DNA of 64,000 nucleotides from Tenacibaculum jejuense (GCF_900198195.1 NZ_LT899436.1:4182001-4246000); one strand, 5' to 3'; shown: positions 1-9,269, counted from the first letter of the stretch. Notes: generated by a model not told the origin, from the sequence alone. Numbers and translations: made by a program.

Positions 1-80
1 GTCTTCTAGTGATTTTAGCAGGAATATTCTTGATTTTAGAATTCATATTAAGAAACACGTTATTTAAAAGCTTTATATAA
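1..80 (+). CDS. batA: BatA C-terminal end (partial)
   Basis: The reading frame is open from the window edge and stops at 78-80. The visible end is a hydrophobic helix (LLVILAGIFLILEFIL) followed by a short basic tail ending FKSFI. That is how the VWA-domain protein BatA ends, with a C-terminal membrane anchor. The next gene, batB, starts 1 base after the stop, which fits the conserved batA-batB order. Only 25 codons are inside the window, so the identification rests mainly on context. Confidence 0.75.
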   Translation, partial: LLVILAGIFLILEFILRNTLFKSFI

Positions 81-81
81 C

Positions 82-1122
82 ATGTATAAGATAGAAGAAC
101 CAATATATTTTTCCCTTTTCATTATTATTCCAATAATGACTGTCATTTTTTTATTGGTTTTATGGTGGAAAAAAAATACCCAAAAGAAGTTTACTAATAA
201 AGAGCTGTTGGCAAAATTAGCTCCTAATGCTTCTACATTTAAATCTGTTTTAAAACTTATCTTTTTATTAGTCGGATTAAGTTTTTTGATCATTTCTTTG
301 GTAAATCCTAAAATGGGAACAAAACTTCAAACTGTAAAGCGCGAAGGAGTAGATATTATTTTTGCTTTAGATGTTTCTAAAAGTATGCTGGCTAAAGATA
401 TAGCTCCAAACCGTTTAGAGAAATCAAAACAAATCATCTCTAAAATTATAGATAAGCTAGGAAGCGATCGTGTAGGAATTATTATTTATGCCGGAAATGC
501 ATATCCTTTACTTCCTATCACAACCGATCATGCAGCAGCTAAAATGTTCTTACAAAACGCAAATCCTGATATGGTTTCTAGTCAAGGAACAGCAATTAAT
601 GAAGCGTTAGATCTTTCTAAAACTTATTATAATAACGAAGAGCAAACTAACAAGTTTTTAGTAATTATTTCTGATGGAGAAGATCATCAAGAAGAAACGA
701 AACAAAAAGCTCAAGATATAGCCAATGAAGGTGTAAAAGTGTACACAATTGGTGTAGGAACAGAAACTGGTGGTCCGATTCCTATCGAACTTAATGGCGG
801 ACATATTGGTTATAAAAAGAACAGACAAGGTGAAACTGTAATTACCAAACGTAAAGCAGACGTTTTGGAAAGTATTGCAAACGTAGCCAATGGAAAATAT
901 ATTGACGGAAACAAAACCGAACAACCTGTAAAAATGATCGAGAAAATTATTTCAAATGCTCAAAAAAGTGAGTTTGAAACTACGCAATTTTCTGATTATA
1001 AAGATCAATTTCAATGGTTCATCGGTATTGGAATACTATTCTTAGTAATAGATATGTTCTTCTTTGAAAGAAAGACAAAATGGATTAAAAAAGTAGACTT
1101 GTTTAACGAAAAGGAATCATAA
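82..1122 (+). CDS. batB: BatB, VWA-domain membrane protein of the aerotolerance operon
   Basis: This 346-residue protein has two N-terminal membrane helices (about 10-28 and 55-73), a von Willebrand factor A domain, and a C-terminal membrane helix (about 310-328) with a basic tail. The metal-binding MIDAS motif DxSxS is intact at D97, S99 and S101, and a later SDGEDH segment fits the same fold. In Bacteroidota the Bat (Bacteroides aerotolerance) proteins form a membrane complex with periplasmic parts linked to oxidative stress tolerance; the biochemical role is unsettled. It lies 1 base after batA and 2 bases before batC, so it is co-transcribed. The order batA-B-C-D-E makes the assignment firm. 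Confidence 0.93.
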   Translation: MYKIEEPIYFSLFIIIPIMTVIFLLVLWWKKNTQKKFTNKELLAKLAPNASTFKSVLKLIFLLVGLSFLIISLVNPKMGTKLQTVKREGVDIIFALDVSKSMLAKDIAPNRLEKSKQIISKIIDKLGSDRVGIIIYAGNAYPLLPITTDHAAAKMFLQNANPDMVSSQGTAINEALDLSKTYYNNEEQTNKFLVIISDGEDHQEETKQKAQDIANEGVKVYTIGVGTETGGPIPIELNGGHIGYKKNRQGETVITKRKADVLESIANVANGKYIDGNKTEQPVKMIEKIISNAQKSEFETTQFSDYKDQFQWFIGIGILFLVIDMFFFERKTKWIKKVDLFNEKES

Positions 1123-1124
1123 CC

Positions 1125-1928
1125 ATGAGATTGTTTATTAATTTTTGTACTGTTTTCTTATTACTAACAAGCACTTTAACAAGTGCTCAACAAGACACAT
1201 TAAAACTTCAACGTGAAGCCAGATCTTTATTACGTGATGGTAATGAGTTATATAACAAAGAAAAATTCAATGAAGCTTCTATTGCATATAGAAAAGCTTT
1301 AGGAAAGAACAGTAAATATGATAAAGCGAGTTACAACTATGGAAATTCTTTATATCAAGGAAAGAATTTTAAAGAAGCTGTATCTCAATACGAACTTACA
1401 ACCAAAACATCTAAATCTAAAGCTGAAAAAGCTGAAGCTTTCCATAATATTGGAAATGCAATGATGGAACAAAAACAGTTTGAACAAGCTGTAGAAGCTT
1501 ATAAAAATGCGTTACGAAATAATCCTAATGATGATGAAACTCGTTATAATTTAGCTGCTGCTCAAAAGCAAGTAAAAAAGCAACAACAGCAAAATAAAAA
1601 CGATAAGAACAAGAACAAAAAAGACAAGAAGGATAATAAAGATCAGAACAAGGACAAGGACAAGAAAGATCAAAAGGATCAGAACAAGAAAGATCAAGAT
1701 AAAAAAGACGATAATAAAGATCAGAAAGACAATAAAGACCAGAATGATCCGAAGAAAGACAAACAAGATAAGAACAAACAAAAACCTAAACCTCGTCCAG
1801 GTAAAATGACACCTGAACAAATGAAACAGCTGTTAGAAAGCTTAAATAACGAGGAAAAGAAGACTCAAAAGAAAATGAACGTTAAAAAATCAAAAGGTAG
1901 AAAAATAAAACAAGAAAAAGACTGGTAA
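1125..1928 (+). CDS. batC: BatC, TPR protein with charged low-complexity tail
   Basis: The 267-residue product has a signal peptide (about 1-21), tetratricopeptide repeats (about 28-145) and then about 75 residues made almost only of K, D, N and Q (about 150-225). It ends in a short basic tail with a predicted helical segment (MTPEQMKQLLESL). BatC proteins are periplasmic TPR partners of the BatA/BatB VWA proteins. The start lies 2 bases after batB. The charged stretch is encoded by A-rich quasi-repeats (aa-g-aa-c-aa-g patterns), so its length probably varies between strains by slippage or recombination. An opposite-strand open frame here is only a by-product of this composition. Confidence 0.9.
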   Translation: MRLFINFCTVFLLLTSTLTSAQQDTLKLQREARSLLRDGNELYNKEKFNEASIAYRKALGKNSKYDKASYNYGNSLYQGKNFKEAVSQYELTTKTSKSKAEKAEAFHNIGNAMMEQKQFEQAVEAYKNALRNNPNDDETRYNLAAAQKQVKKQQQQNKNDKNKNKKDKKDNKDQNKDKDKKDQKDQNKKDQDKKDDNKDQKDNKDQNDPKKDKQDKNKQKPKPRPGKMTPEQMKQLLESLNNEEKKTQKKMNVKKSKGRKIKQEKDW

Positions 1929-1993
1929 GAATTAAGAAAAATTTAAGGATCAAAATCTTAAAAATCAATTAATTTATACTTCGGAAAAATAAT

Positions 1994-2001
1994 TATTTTT
2001 G
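1994..2001 (+). promoter_or_regulatory. -7 promoter element upstream of batD
   Basis: TATTTTTG matches the Bacteroidota -7 consensus TAnnTTTG and lies 18 bases before the batD start codon. I see no convincing TTTG -33 box. It sits in a 91-base gap between batC and batD, the only sizeable gap in the operon, so batDE may have its own promoter. Confidence 0.45.
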
Positions 2002-2019
2002 TGCGTTTTTGTATAACAA

Positions 2020-3777
2020 ATGAAATTGAAGTTTATAACATTTATACTAGTATTAGCATCGCTATCAATTTTTGCTCAAGATGCTAAATTAACAGCAACT
2101 GTAAGTAAGAATAAACTTGGAGTGAATCAACGTTTACGAGTTGAATTTGCTATAAACAAGCAAGGTGCAGACAATTTTACTCCGCCTAGTTTTAAGAATT
2201 TTAAAATTGTTGGCGGGCCAAGCCAATCAGTTAGTCAATCATGGGTTAATGGAAAGTCTACTTTCTCTCAATCTTACACTTATATAATTCAGCCTTTAAG
2301 AAAAGGAGAATTTAATCTTCCTTCTGCAAGTATTCAATTGAATGGACAAACCTTAAAATCTGAACCTGTAAAAATCATTGTTACTTCAGCAGTAAAAATA
2401 CCTAAGAACCCTAACGATCCTGATTATATAGCTGAACAAAACATCCATTTAGTTGCAGAAGTTTCTAAAGGAAGACCTTATGTTGGAGAAGGTATTTATG
2501 TAGAATACAGACTGTATTTTAGTAATAATGTTGGTATTTATGATAATGCGATTACAGAATCTCCACAGTATATTGGTTTTTGGAATCAAGAAATAAAAAA
2601 CAACAATTATGATTTTAAAACCGCTATGTACAATGGTGAACAATACAGATACGCTGTTTTACATAAAGCTTTATTAATTCCAACAAAGTCAGGAAACTTA
2701 ACTATTGACCCTATGAAAATGGATATTTTAGTTGCAGTTCCTACAGGAAGAGCCGATTTTTTTGGAAATCCAATCACAAGAAGAGTTAGAAAACAATATG
2801 CATCTGCAAAAAAAATAATTAAGGCTAAAGCTTTACCTGAAGAAGGAAAGCCTGATAGTTTTACTGGAGCGGTAGGTAATTTTGAATATACATTAACTTC
2901 TAACAAAAACACGTTAAAAGCTAATGAATCATCAGAATTAAAAGTAAAAGTTTCTGGTTTAGGAAATTTAAAATTATTTGAACTTCCTAAAGTTGAAACT
3001 CCAAAAGAACTTGAAGTATATCAGCCTGAAAGAAAAGAAAATGTAAAAATTTCTACTTCTGGCTTAAGAGGATCTGTTACCGACACGTATACTGTCGTAC
3101 CTGAGTATAAAGGAAAATATAAAATTCCTAGTACAGAGTTTTCATATTTCAATCCTAAAGACAATAAATATCATACGATTAGCACAGACGACTTATTCGT
3201 TAATGTTACTGAAGGAAAAGAATTAGTATCAACGACTGAAAATCTAGTAAAGAAACAAGATGTACAAGTAACTGGAAATAACTTTAGATTTATACAAACC
3301 TCTACATCTTTAGGAGTAATTGACACATCAAACTTTTTTAAATCAATTCCTTTTTATTTACTGTTACTTCTACCATTAATAGCTATACCTGTAGCAATTT
3401 TCATTGGAAAAAAGAAAAGTGAAAGAGACGCTGATATTATTGGAAACAAGCAACGTAAGGCAGATAGGTTAGCAAAAAAATATTTATCAGAAGCTAGTCA
3501 ACAATTAGGTAATAAAGAGGAGTTCTATGAAGCTTTAGAACGAGCACTACACAATTACCTAAAAGCAAAATTGAATGTTGAAACTTCTGATATTAGCAGA
3601 GAAAAAATCACTGAATTATTAGACGATAAACAAGTTGAAATTTCTACAATAGATGATTTTATTGAAGTATTAAAGCAATGTGATTTTGCAAGATATACTC
3701 CAATAACAAATACTCAAATGAATGAAGAGTATAATAGAGCTAAACAAGTAATAACCTCATTAGACAGACAATTATGA
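2020..3777 (+). CDS. batD: BatD, exported beta-domain protein
   Basis: The 585-residue protein has a signal peptide (about 1-19), a long beta-rich extracytoplasmic region with the SWVNGKSTFSQSYTYIIQP segment characteristic of the BatD (oxygen tolerance) family, a membrane helix near 446-465 (FYLLLLLPLIAIPVAIFIG), and a cytoplasmic helical C-terminus of about 115 residues. It is full length for the family. Its stop codon overlaps the start of batE in an ATGA arrangement, suggesting translational coupling. It belongs to the Bat complex with the VWA and TPR proteins encoded upstream. Confidence 0.92.
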   Translation: MKLKFITFILVLASLSIFAQDAKLTATVSKNKLGVNQRLRVEFAINKQGADNFTPPSFKNFKIVGGPSQSVSQSWVNGKSTFSQSYTYIIQPLRKGEFNLPSASIQLNGQTLKSEPVKIIVTSAVKIPKNPNDPDYIAEQNIHLVAEVSKGRPYVGEGIYVEYRLYFSNNVGIYDNAITESPQYIGFWNQEIKNNNYDFKTAMYNGEQYRYAVLHKALLIPTKSGNLTIDPMKMDILVAVPTGRADFFGNPITRRVRKQYASAKKIIKAKALPEEGKPDSFTGAVGNFEYTLTSNKNTLKANESSELKVKVSGLGNLKLFELPKVETPKELEVYQPERKENVKISTSGLRGSVTDTYTVVPEYKGKYKIPSTEFSYFNPKDNKYHTISTDDLFVNVTEGKELVSTTENLVKKQDVQVTGNNFRFIQTSTSLGVIDTSNFFKSIPFYLLLLLPLIAIPVAIFIGKKKSERDADIIGNKQRKADRLAKKYLSEASQQLGNKEEFYEALERALHNYLKAKLNVETSDISREKITELLDDKQVEISTIDDFIEVLKQCDFARYTPITNTQMNEEYNRAKQVITSLDRQL

Positions 3778-4541
3778 TGAAGAGAATAATTTGGTTACTT
3801 ACCCTTTTTGTATCAGCAAGTTTTGCTAATGCACAAAATACAGATGAACTTTTTAATAATGCCAACAACTTGTACAAAAATGGTTCATACAAAGAAGCGG
3901 CAAAAATTTATGAAAGCTTAATTGCATCTAAAACCGTTTCTTCTGAATTGTTTTATAACCTTGGAAATTGTTATTATAAACTTAATAAAGTAGGACCATC
4001 GATTTATAATTATGAAAAAGCTTTATTATTAGATCCTTTGAATGAAGATGCAAAAAATAATCTTGTATTTGCAAAACGTTTAACTTTAGATCGAATTGAA
4101 GAACTACCTAAATCGGTTCTACAAAAATTCAATGAAAATTATATTAGCAAAATTAGTTTCAATGGCTGGGCTGTTGTTTCCGTAATCATTTCATTTTTAG
4201 CTTCTATACTATTCATTTTATACTATTTCTCTTTAATTCCTTCAAGAAAAAGAATATTTTTTACCACAAGCATATTATTATTTTTAATATTAATAATTTC
4301 ATTAGCTATAACTTATCATCAATATAGTAAGTTCTCAAATACCGTAGAAGCGATTATTTTTTCTGATGAAGCTTCTGTAAAAAATGAACCAACAAAAAAT
4401 GGTGATGAAGTATTTTTGCTTCATGAAGGCACAAAAGTTATTGTATTAGACGAAGTTGACGATTGGAAAAAAATACGTTTAGTTGATGGAAAAATTGGCT
4501 GGTTAAAAAACGATAACATTAAAATATTGGACCTTTTTTAA
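3774..4541 (+). CDS. batE: BatE, TPR and SH3-domain membrane protein
   Basis: The protein has 255 residues: a signal peptide (about 1-20), TPR repeats (about 22-100), two membrane helices (about 130-150 and 160-178) and a C-terminal bacterial SH3-like domain (about 190-250; EASVKNEPTKNGDEVFLLHEG). This architecture is typical of BatE at the end of bat operons. The start overlaps the batD stop by 4 bases. Another ATG lies one codon downstream; the upstream one is chosen because of the coupling. Confidence 0.88.
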   Translation: MMKRIIWLLTLFVSASFANAQNTDELFNNANNLYKNGSYKEAAKIYESLIASKTVSSELFYNLGNCYYKLNKVGPSIYNYEKALLLDPLNEDAKNNLVFAKRLTLDRIEELPKSVLQKFNENYISKISFNGWAVVSVIISFLASILFILYYFSLIPSRKRIFFTTSILLFLILIISLAITYHQYSKFSNTVEAIIFSDEASVKNEPTKNGDEVFLLHEGTKVIVLDEVDDWKKIRLVDGKIGWLKNDNIKILDLF

Positions 4542-4573
4542 CATTTTAACAATACTCATACCCTAGAGTTTTA

Positions 4574-4581
4574 TATATTTG
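4574..4581 (+). promoter_or_regulatory. -7 promoter element upstream of small membrane peptide gene
   Basis: TATATTTG fits TAnnTTTG, 14 bases before the ATG at 4596. No clear -33 TTTG is present. It suggests the small gene is transcribed separately from the bat operon. Confidence 0.4.
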
Positions 4582-4595
4582 ATATATTTATAATA

Positions 4596-4892
4596 ATGAT
4601 AAGGGTAGTTTATACATATTTGTTTTCGTTAATTTTGGTTACGTCTATTGTATTACCTACTTACATCAGTATCACTAAGTTTAGCTGTGAAATCTCTTTA
4701 GAAATCGATATGGAAGAAGACAGTGAAGAAAGTGAAATAACTAAAGATACTGAAGCAAAAATTACACATACTACACAAAACTTAAGTACTTACTCTAAGA
4801 TAAGAATTCAAAATTCAATTATTTACATTTCTACTTCTTATAATTCTATATTTAAAAAATTAGACTCACCTCCTCCCGAGTTTTATAGTTAA
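4596..4892 (+). CDS. small membrane-anchored or exported hypothetical protein
   Basis: I do not recognise this 98-residue protein. It starts with a hydrophobic helix (about 5-28) that could be a signal anchor or signal peptide. Next comes an acidic stretch (EIDMEEDSEESE) and a polar region, and it ends with LDSPPPEFYS. Small proteins ending in a proline-rich PPPE motif occur in Flavobacteriaceae, but I know of no function. It lies 54 bases after batE with its own -7 element, so it need not be part of the Bat system. The codon pattern is normal for the region, which supports a real gene. Confidence 0.6.
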   Translation: MIRVVYTYLFSLILVTSIVLPTYISITKFSCEISLEIDMEEDSEESEITKDTEAKITHTTQNLSTYSKIRIQNSIIYISTSYNSIFKKLDSPPPEFYS

Positions 4893-4918
4893 CTACATGG
4901 AGTATTAAATAATACAAT

Positions 4919-5030
4919 AATCCGTTACGCCTTAAGCAACTTATATATTCTCAATAGTCTAGTTGTTTTCATATAACAACAACTAGAACTAAAGATAGAT
5001 TGATAAATTTTAACTAAACGGATTTTTTAC
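4919..5030 (+). other. possible structured RNA or complex terminator ahead of the SulP cluster
   Basis: An 8-base outer stem pairs aatccgtt (4919-4926) with aacggatt (5017-5024), and TTTTTT follows directly within 5023-5028. Inside it lies a perfect 10-bp hairpin, 4958-4967 with 4978-4987. A hairpin enclosed by a stem ending in a T run could be a regulated leader, a small RNA with its own terminator, or just a large-looped terminator for the small gene upstream. I match it to no known riboswitch class. Confidence 0.3.
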
Positions 5031-5093
5031 AATAAAAATTAACTGTAAACTTCAACTTAATCAACAACTGAGTTGAACAATATATATCTTAAA

Positions 5094-6665
5094 ATGTTTA
5101 AAACAATAAAAAATGATTTACCCGCTAGTATAGTGGTGTTTTTTGTAGCATTACCTTTATGTTTAGGTATTGCTTTGGCGAGTGGTGCTCCATTATTTTC
5201 TGGTTTAATAGCAGGAATTGTAGGAGGAATTGTAGTAGGAGCTTTAAGTGGCTCTAGTATTGGAGTTAGTGGTCCTGCTGCGGGTTTAGCAGCAATTGTA
5301 TTACTTGCTATACAAGATTTTAAAGAGTTATTTGGTGAAGAAATAGGCTTTAACGTATTTCTAGCCACAGTCGTGCTAGCTGGAGTATTTCAATTAATTT
5401 TAGGGTTTCTAAAGGCTGGTGTTATAGGCTACTATTTCCCTTCCTCTGTTATTAAAGGAATGCTAGCTGGTATTGGAATAATAATCTTTATGAAACAAAT
5501 CCCTTTCTTCTTTGGTCATGAAAATGCAAAATTAAAAGGATTCAACCTTTTGGATTTTTTTGGTAGTTTAGAAAAAGTAGAAACTTCTTCTATTATAATA
5601 GGTATTGTAGGTTTATTGATTTTAATACTCTGGAATTTGGTTCTTTCAAAAAAAGGGAAAATTTTTCAAATTATACAAGGCCCAATTGTAGCAGTAGCTG
5701 TAGGTATTTTTTATTATATATTTACAAAACAAGGGAATTTAGGTATTGCAGATTTTAATATGGTAAATGTTCCTACACCTAAAAATTCTGATGAATTTTT
5801 AGCTCAATTTCCTTTCCCTAACTTTAGTCAAATAACTCATCCCAAAGTGTTATTAACAGCTTTCACCATTGGATTAGTTGCAAGTTTAGAGACTTTATTA
5901 TGTGTAGAAGCGACAGACAAATTAGATCCTGAAAAGAATGTAACTCCAACTAACAAAGAATTATTTGCACAAGGTACAGGTAATATTGTATCAGGTTTAA
6001 TTGGAGGTTTACCAGTTACTCAAGTAATTGTAAGAAGTTCTGCAAATATCAACTCTGGTGGAAAATCTAAACTATCTGCAATAATACATGGTTTTTTATT
6101 ATTAATATCTGTTGTAACTATTCCTACTTTATTAAATAAAATTCCGTTAGCTGTATTGGCTGCAATCTTATTAATAGTTGGTTATAAATTAGCAAAACCA
6201 AAATCGTTTATTACTATGTATAAATTAGGATGGAAACAATTTCTGCCATTTATCGTAACAATAATTGGTATTGTTGGATTAGATTTACTTAAAGGTATCG
6301 CATTGGGGCTTTCTGTTGGAATATTTGTTATTTTATATAAAAGTTATCAAAACTCACATTTCCTTCACAAAGAAGGTGAAGATATTGATGATGGTAAGAT
6401 CAAAATGACATTAGCTGAAGAAGTTACTTTCTTTAACAAAGGTGCCATTTTAAAAGAGTTAGATAGCTTACCAGAAAATTCTTCTTTAGAATTAGACGTA
6501 ACTAAAACTAGATATTTAGATAATGACATTATTGAAATATTAGAAGATTTTGCCTACAAAGCAAAAGAAAGAAACATAAATATAAAATTAATTTCAGAAA
6601 GAGGAACTGTAGAAAACCCTCCTAGTTACATTGAATTTTTTAAACTTAACCCTAATCTAAGTTAG
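5094..6665 (+). CDS. SulP-family anion transporter (probable bicarbonate or sulfate)
   Basis: The 523-residue protein is a SulP (SLC26-type) permease with about 11-14 membrane segments. It begins IKNDLPASIVVFFVALPL, the usual SulP entry helix, and carries the GVSGPAAGLAA substrate-site loop. It ends in a STAS-like domain (about 435-520; LELDVTKTRYLDNDIIEILEDF). I chose the ATG at 5094; an in-frame TTG at 5073 would add only polar residues. A second SulP gene and a beta-carbonic anhydrase gene follow on the same strand, which suggests bicarbonate as the substrate. Sulfate cannot be excluded by sequence alone. Confidence 0.85.
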   Translation: MFKTIKNDLPASIVVFFVALPLCLGIALASGAPLFSGLIAGIVGGIVVGALSGSSIGVSGPAAGLAAIVLLAIQDFKELFGEEIGFNVFLATVVLAGVFQLILGFLKAGVIGYYFPSSVIKGMLAGIGIIIFMKQIPFFFGHENAKLKGFNLLDFFGSLEKVETSSIIIGIVGLLILILWNLVLSKKGKIFQIIQGPIVAVAVGIFYYIFTKQGNLGIADFNMVNVPTPKNSDEFLAQFPFPNFSQITHPKVLLTAFTIGLVASLETLLCVEATDKLDPEKNVTPTNKELFAQGTGNIVSGLIGGLPVTQVIVRSSANINSGGKSKLSAIIHGFLLLISVVTIPTLLNKIPLAVLAAILLIVGYKLAKPKSFITMYKLGWKQFLPFIVTIIGIVGLDLLKGIALGLSVGIFVILYKSYQNSHFLHKEGEDIDDGKIKMTLAEEVTFFNKGAILKELDSLPENSSLELDVTKTRYLDNDIIEILEDFAYKAKERNINIKLISERGTVENPPSYIEFFKLNPNLS

Positions 6666-6733
6666 TAAGTTTATTATGAAATACTATTTTTATAGTATTA
6701 ATAAATCTTAACAAAAATTCAATTTAACTGAAA

Positions 6734-8590
6734 ATGAAAAATATATTTTCTAATATTAAAGGTGATTTATTTGGAGGAATAACAGCAGGAATAGTTGCTT
6801 TACCTTTAGCACTTGCTTTCGGAGTATCTTCTGGTTTAGGTCCAACTGCTGGGTTATATGGAGCTATAATTATTGCTTTTTTCGCCTCTCTTTTTGGAGG
6901 AACAGATACTCAAATTTCTGGACCTACTGCACCTATGACGGCGGTAAGTATGGTTGTTATTGGTACAATCATAGCTGCTAATGATGGTAATGTAAACCAA
7001 GCTTTGCCTACAATACTTACTGTTTTTTTATTGGCTGGTCTTTTACAAATTGGTCTCGGATTATTAGGCTTTGGTAAATACATTAGATATATACCTTATC
7101 CTGTGGTTTCTGGTTTTATGACAGCTATTGGTGTTATAATTTTATTTACTCAAATTTTACCTTCTGTTGGTTATTATGCTAAAGAAGATGTTTCATTTGT
7201 AGAAAAATTTAAACCTCAAGCGCAAGAAATTATTCTCCAAAATATCTTAAAAGATGAAGCTGGTGAAGGAATATTAGTATTAGAAAATTTTAAAGAAACA
7301 ATAAAACGTTCCAATGAAATTACTCAAGAAGCTATTTTAAAAGAAGCCAAAACTTTAGCTGGTAAAGAGTCTTCTGGAGTAATAGGAGCTTTAACAGTGC
7401 TACCTAGGGCCTTAAAAAGTATAAATCTTTTAGAACTACTTTTAGCCTTAGGTACGATTATCATTATTTACGGATTTAAAAAAATTACTACAGCAATACC
7501 TAGTACATTAGTCGCTCTAGTTATTATGACAGTTATTGCTTTAATTTTCAAGTTAGAGTATAGACCAATTGAAGAAATTCCGGGTGGATTTCCAGTACCA
7601 AATCTAGAAATCTTTACAGGCTTTAATCTCGGTAGTGTAAAGCCTTACATCTTTACTGCTTTTACATTAGCTCTGTTGGGAGCCATAGATTCTTTATTAA
7701 CCTCTGTGGTTGCAGACAACATGACTAAAACCAAACATAAACCAAATAAAGAATTAGTGGGTCAAGGTATAGGAAATAGTATAGCAGCAATTTTTGGAGG
7801 AATTCCTGGAGCAGGCGCTACGATTAGAACTGTTGTAAATATTAAATCTGGAGGAAAGACTAAACTTTCTGGTATGATAGCTGGTGTTATGCTATTAATT
7901 ATCTTATTAGGTTTAGGACCAATAGCTTCTAAAATCCCAGCAGCGGTATTAGCAGGAGTTTTAATCACAGTTGGAATTGGCGTAATGGATTACAAAGGTT
8001 TACGTGCTATTCCTAACTTACCTAAAGATGTAAAGCTAGGACCAATTAAATTAAGTTCTGAATTTATTATAATGTTGGTTGTATTATTATTATCAACTTT
8101 CTGGGATTTAGTTTATGCTGTAGGAATTGGTTTAGTAATTGCTTCTCTAATTTTCATGAAAAAAATTGGTGATGTTACAGCCAAAAGTTCAGATGTTTCA
8201 TCTCTTCAAGAAGAAGCCTGGGAAGACGAAACTGAATTTCCAGACCAACTTTCTGAAGAAGTTTTTATTAAGCATATAAACGGACCTTTATTTTTTGGAT
8301 CTACAAGTAATTTCCAGCAATTAGCAAAACAAATTCCAGATACTGCAAAAACAGTAATTGTTCGAATGGACAGAATGCCTTATGTAGATCAATCTGGACT
8401 ATTTGCTCTAGAAGACATTCTTATAGATCTTGAAAAAGGTGGTGTTCAGGTATTATTTGTTGATGTACTTGAACAACCAAGATACATGATGGAGAAAATT
8501 GGATTAATTCCTGATCTAGTATCAAAAGAACATATATTTAAAACCTTTTCTGAATGTTTAGATTGGGTTAAAGATGATATCAAAAAATAA
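6734..8590 (+). CDS. SulP-family anion transporter with STAS domain (BicA-like role)
   Basis: This second SulP permease has 618 residues. It has the entry helix (IKGDLFGGITAGIVALPL), the QISGPTAPMTA loop, a long extra-membrane insertion (about 155-230) and a C-terminal STAS domain (about 505-615; MDRMPYVDQSGLFALEDI, where D-Q-S-G is the conserved phosphorylation-type motif). The carbonic anhydrase starts 19 bases downstream, so the two are co-transcribed. In marine flavobacteria a SulP/carbonic anhydrase pair has been proposed to supply bicarbonate for anaplerotic carboxylation. It shares its fold with the upstream SulP but is clearly diverged, not a recent duplicate. Confidence 0.87.
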   Translation: MKNIFSNIKGDLFGGITAGIVALPLALAFGVSSGLGPTAGLYGAIIIAFFASLFGGTDTQISGPTAPMTAVSMVVIGTIIAANDGNVNQALPTILTVFLLAGLLQIGLGLLGFGKYIRYIPYPVVSGFMTAIGVIILFTQILPSVGYYAKEDVSFVEKFKPQAQEIILQNILKDEAGEGILVLENFKETIKRSNEITQEAILKEAKTLAGKESSGVIGALTVLPRALKSINLLELLLALGTIIIIYGFKKITTAIPSTLVALVIMTVIALIFKLEYRPIEEIPGGFPVPNLEIFTGFNLGSVKPYIFTAFTLALLGAIDSLLTSVVADNMTKTKHKPNKELVGQGIGNSIAAIFGGIPGAGATIRTVVNIKSGGKTKLSGMIAGVMLLIILLGLGPIASKIPAAVLAGVLITVGIGVMDYKGLRAIPNLPKDVKLGPIKLSSEFIIMLVVLLLSTFWDLVYAVGIGLVIASLIFMKKIGDVTAKSSDVSSLQEEAWEDETEFPDQLSEEVFIKHINGPLFFGSTSNFQQLAKQIPDTAKTVIVRMDRMPYVDQSGLFALEDILIDLEKGGVQVLFVDVLEQPRYMMEKIGLIPDLVSKEHIFKTFSECLDWVKDDIKK

Positions 8591-8609
8591 CCATTAAAAG
8601 AAATTAAAA

Positions 8610-9239
8610 ATGAGAAACACAGCCTTAACAAAAGAATTACAAGGTCATTTAACTCCCAAATCTGTGTTGGAAGATTTATTAGAAGGTAACAAACGTTACA
8701 TTGCAAACAACTTAACCACATCAGATGTTAGTTCATTAGTAGAACAAACAACTAATGGACAATTTCCAAAAGCAGTAATTTTATCTTGCATAGATTCTCG
8801 TGTGCCTGTAGAATTAGTTTTCGATCAAACTATTGGAGATGTTTTTGTTGCTCGTGTCGCTGGAAACTTTGAAAATGTAGATATTTTAGGAAGTATGGAA
8901 TACTCATGCGCTGTAGCCGGTAGTAAACTGGTATTTGTTTTAGGACATGAAAGTTGTGGTGCTGTAAAAGCCGCTTGTGATGGTGTTGAACTTGGAAATA
9001 TTACTGAAATGTTAGCAAACATTACTCCCGCTGCTAAAATGGCTTCAGAACAAGTAGATGGTGTAGCAGACTCTTCAAATCCAGAGTTCGTAGCTAAAAC
9101 AGTAGAGAATAACGTAAAGTTAACAATTGAGAGAATTAGAGAAAAAAGTAAAATTTTACAAGAAATGGAAGACAATGGTGAAATTTCTATAGTAGGTGGA
9201 GTTTACTCTTTACATACAGGAAAAGTAACGATGTTATAG
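8610..9239 (+). CDS. beta-class carbonic anhydrase
   Basis: The 209-residue protein interconverts CO2 and bicarbonate. Its zinc ligands and catalytic dyad are visible: C and D in SCIDSRVPVELVFD, and H and C in GHESCGAVKAACDG. There is no signal peptide, so it acts in the cytoplasm. It lies 19 bases after a SulP transporter gene and is followed by a strong hairpin terminator, so it ends the cluster. The combination suggests that imported bicarbonate and CO2 are balanced for carboxylases. Length and motifs are complete for the class. Confidence 0.95.
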   Translation: MRNTALTKELQGHLTPKSVLEDLLEGNKRYIANNLTTSDVSSLVEQTTNGQFPKAVILSCIDSRVPVELVFDQTIGDVFVARVAGNFENVDILGSMEYSCAVAGSKLVFVLGHESCGAVKAACDGVELGNITEMLANITPAAKMASEQVDGVADSSNPEFVAKTVENNVKLTIERIREKSKILQEMEDNGEISIVGGVYSLHTGKVTML

Positions 9240-9269
9240 TAAATCAACATTCTTTTCAAAAAAAATAAC

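Noticed and set aside
1551..1820. Long hydrophobic open frame on the minus strand opposite batC
   Set aside because: It mirrors the A-rich charged repeats of BatC; the translation is only F, I, L and V in repeats, with no start context.
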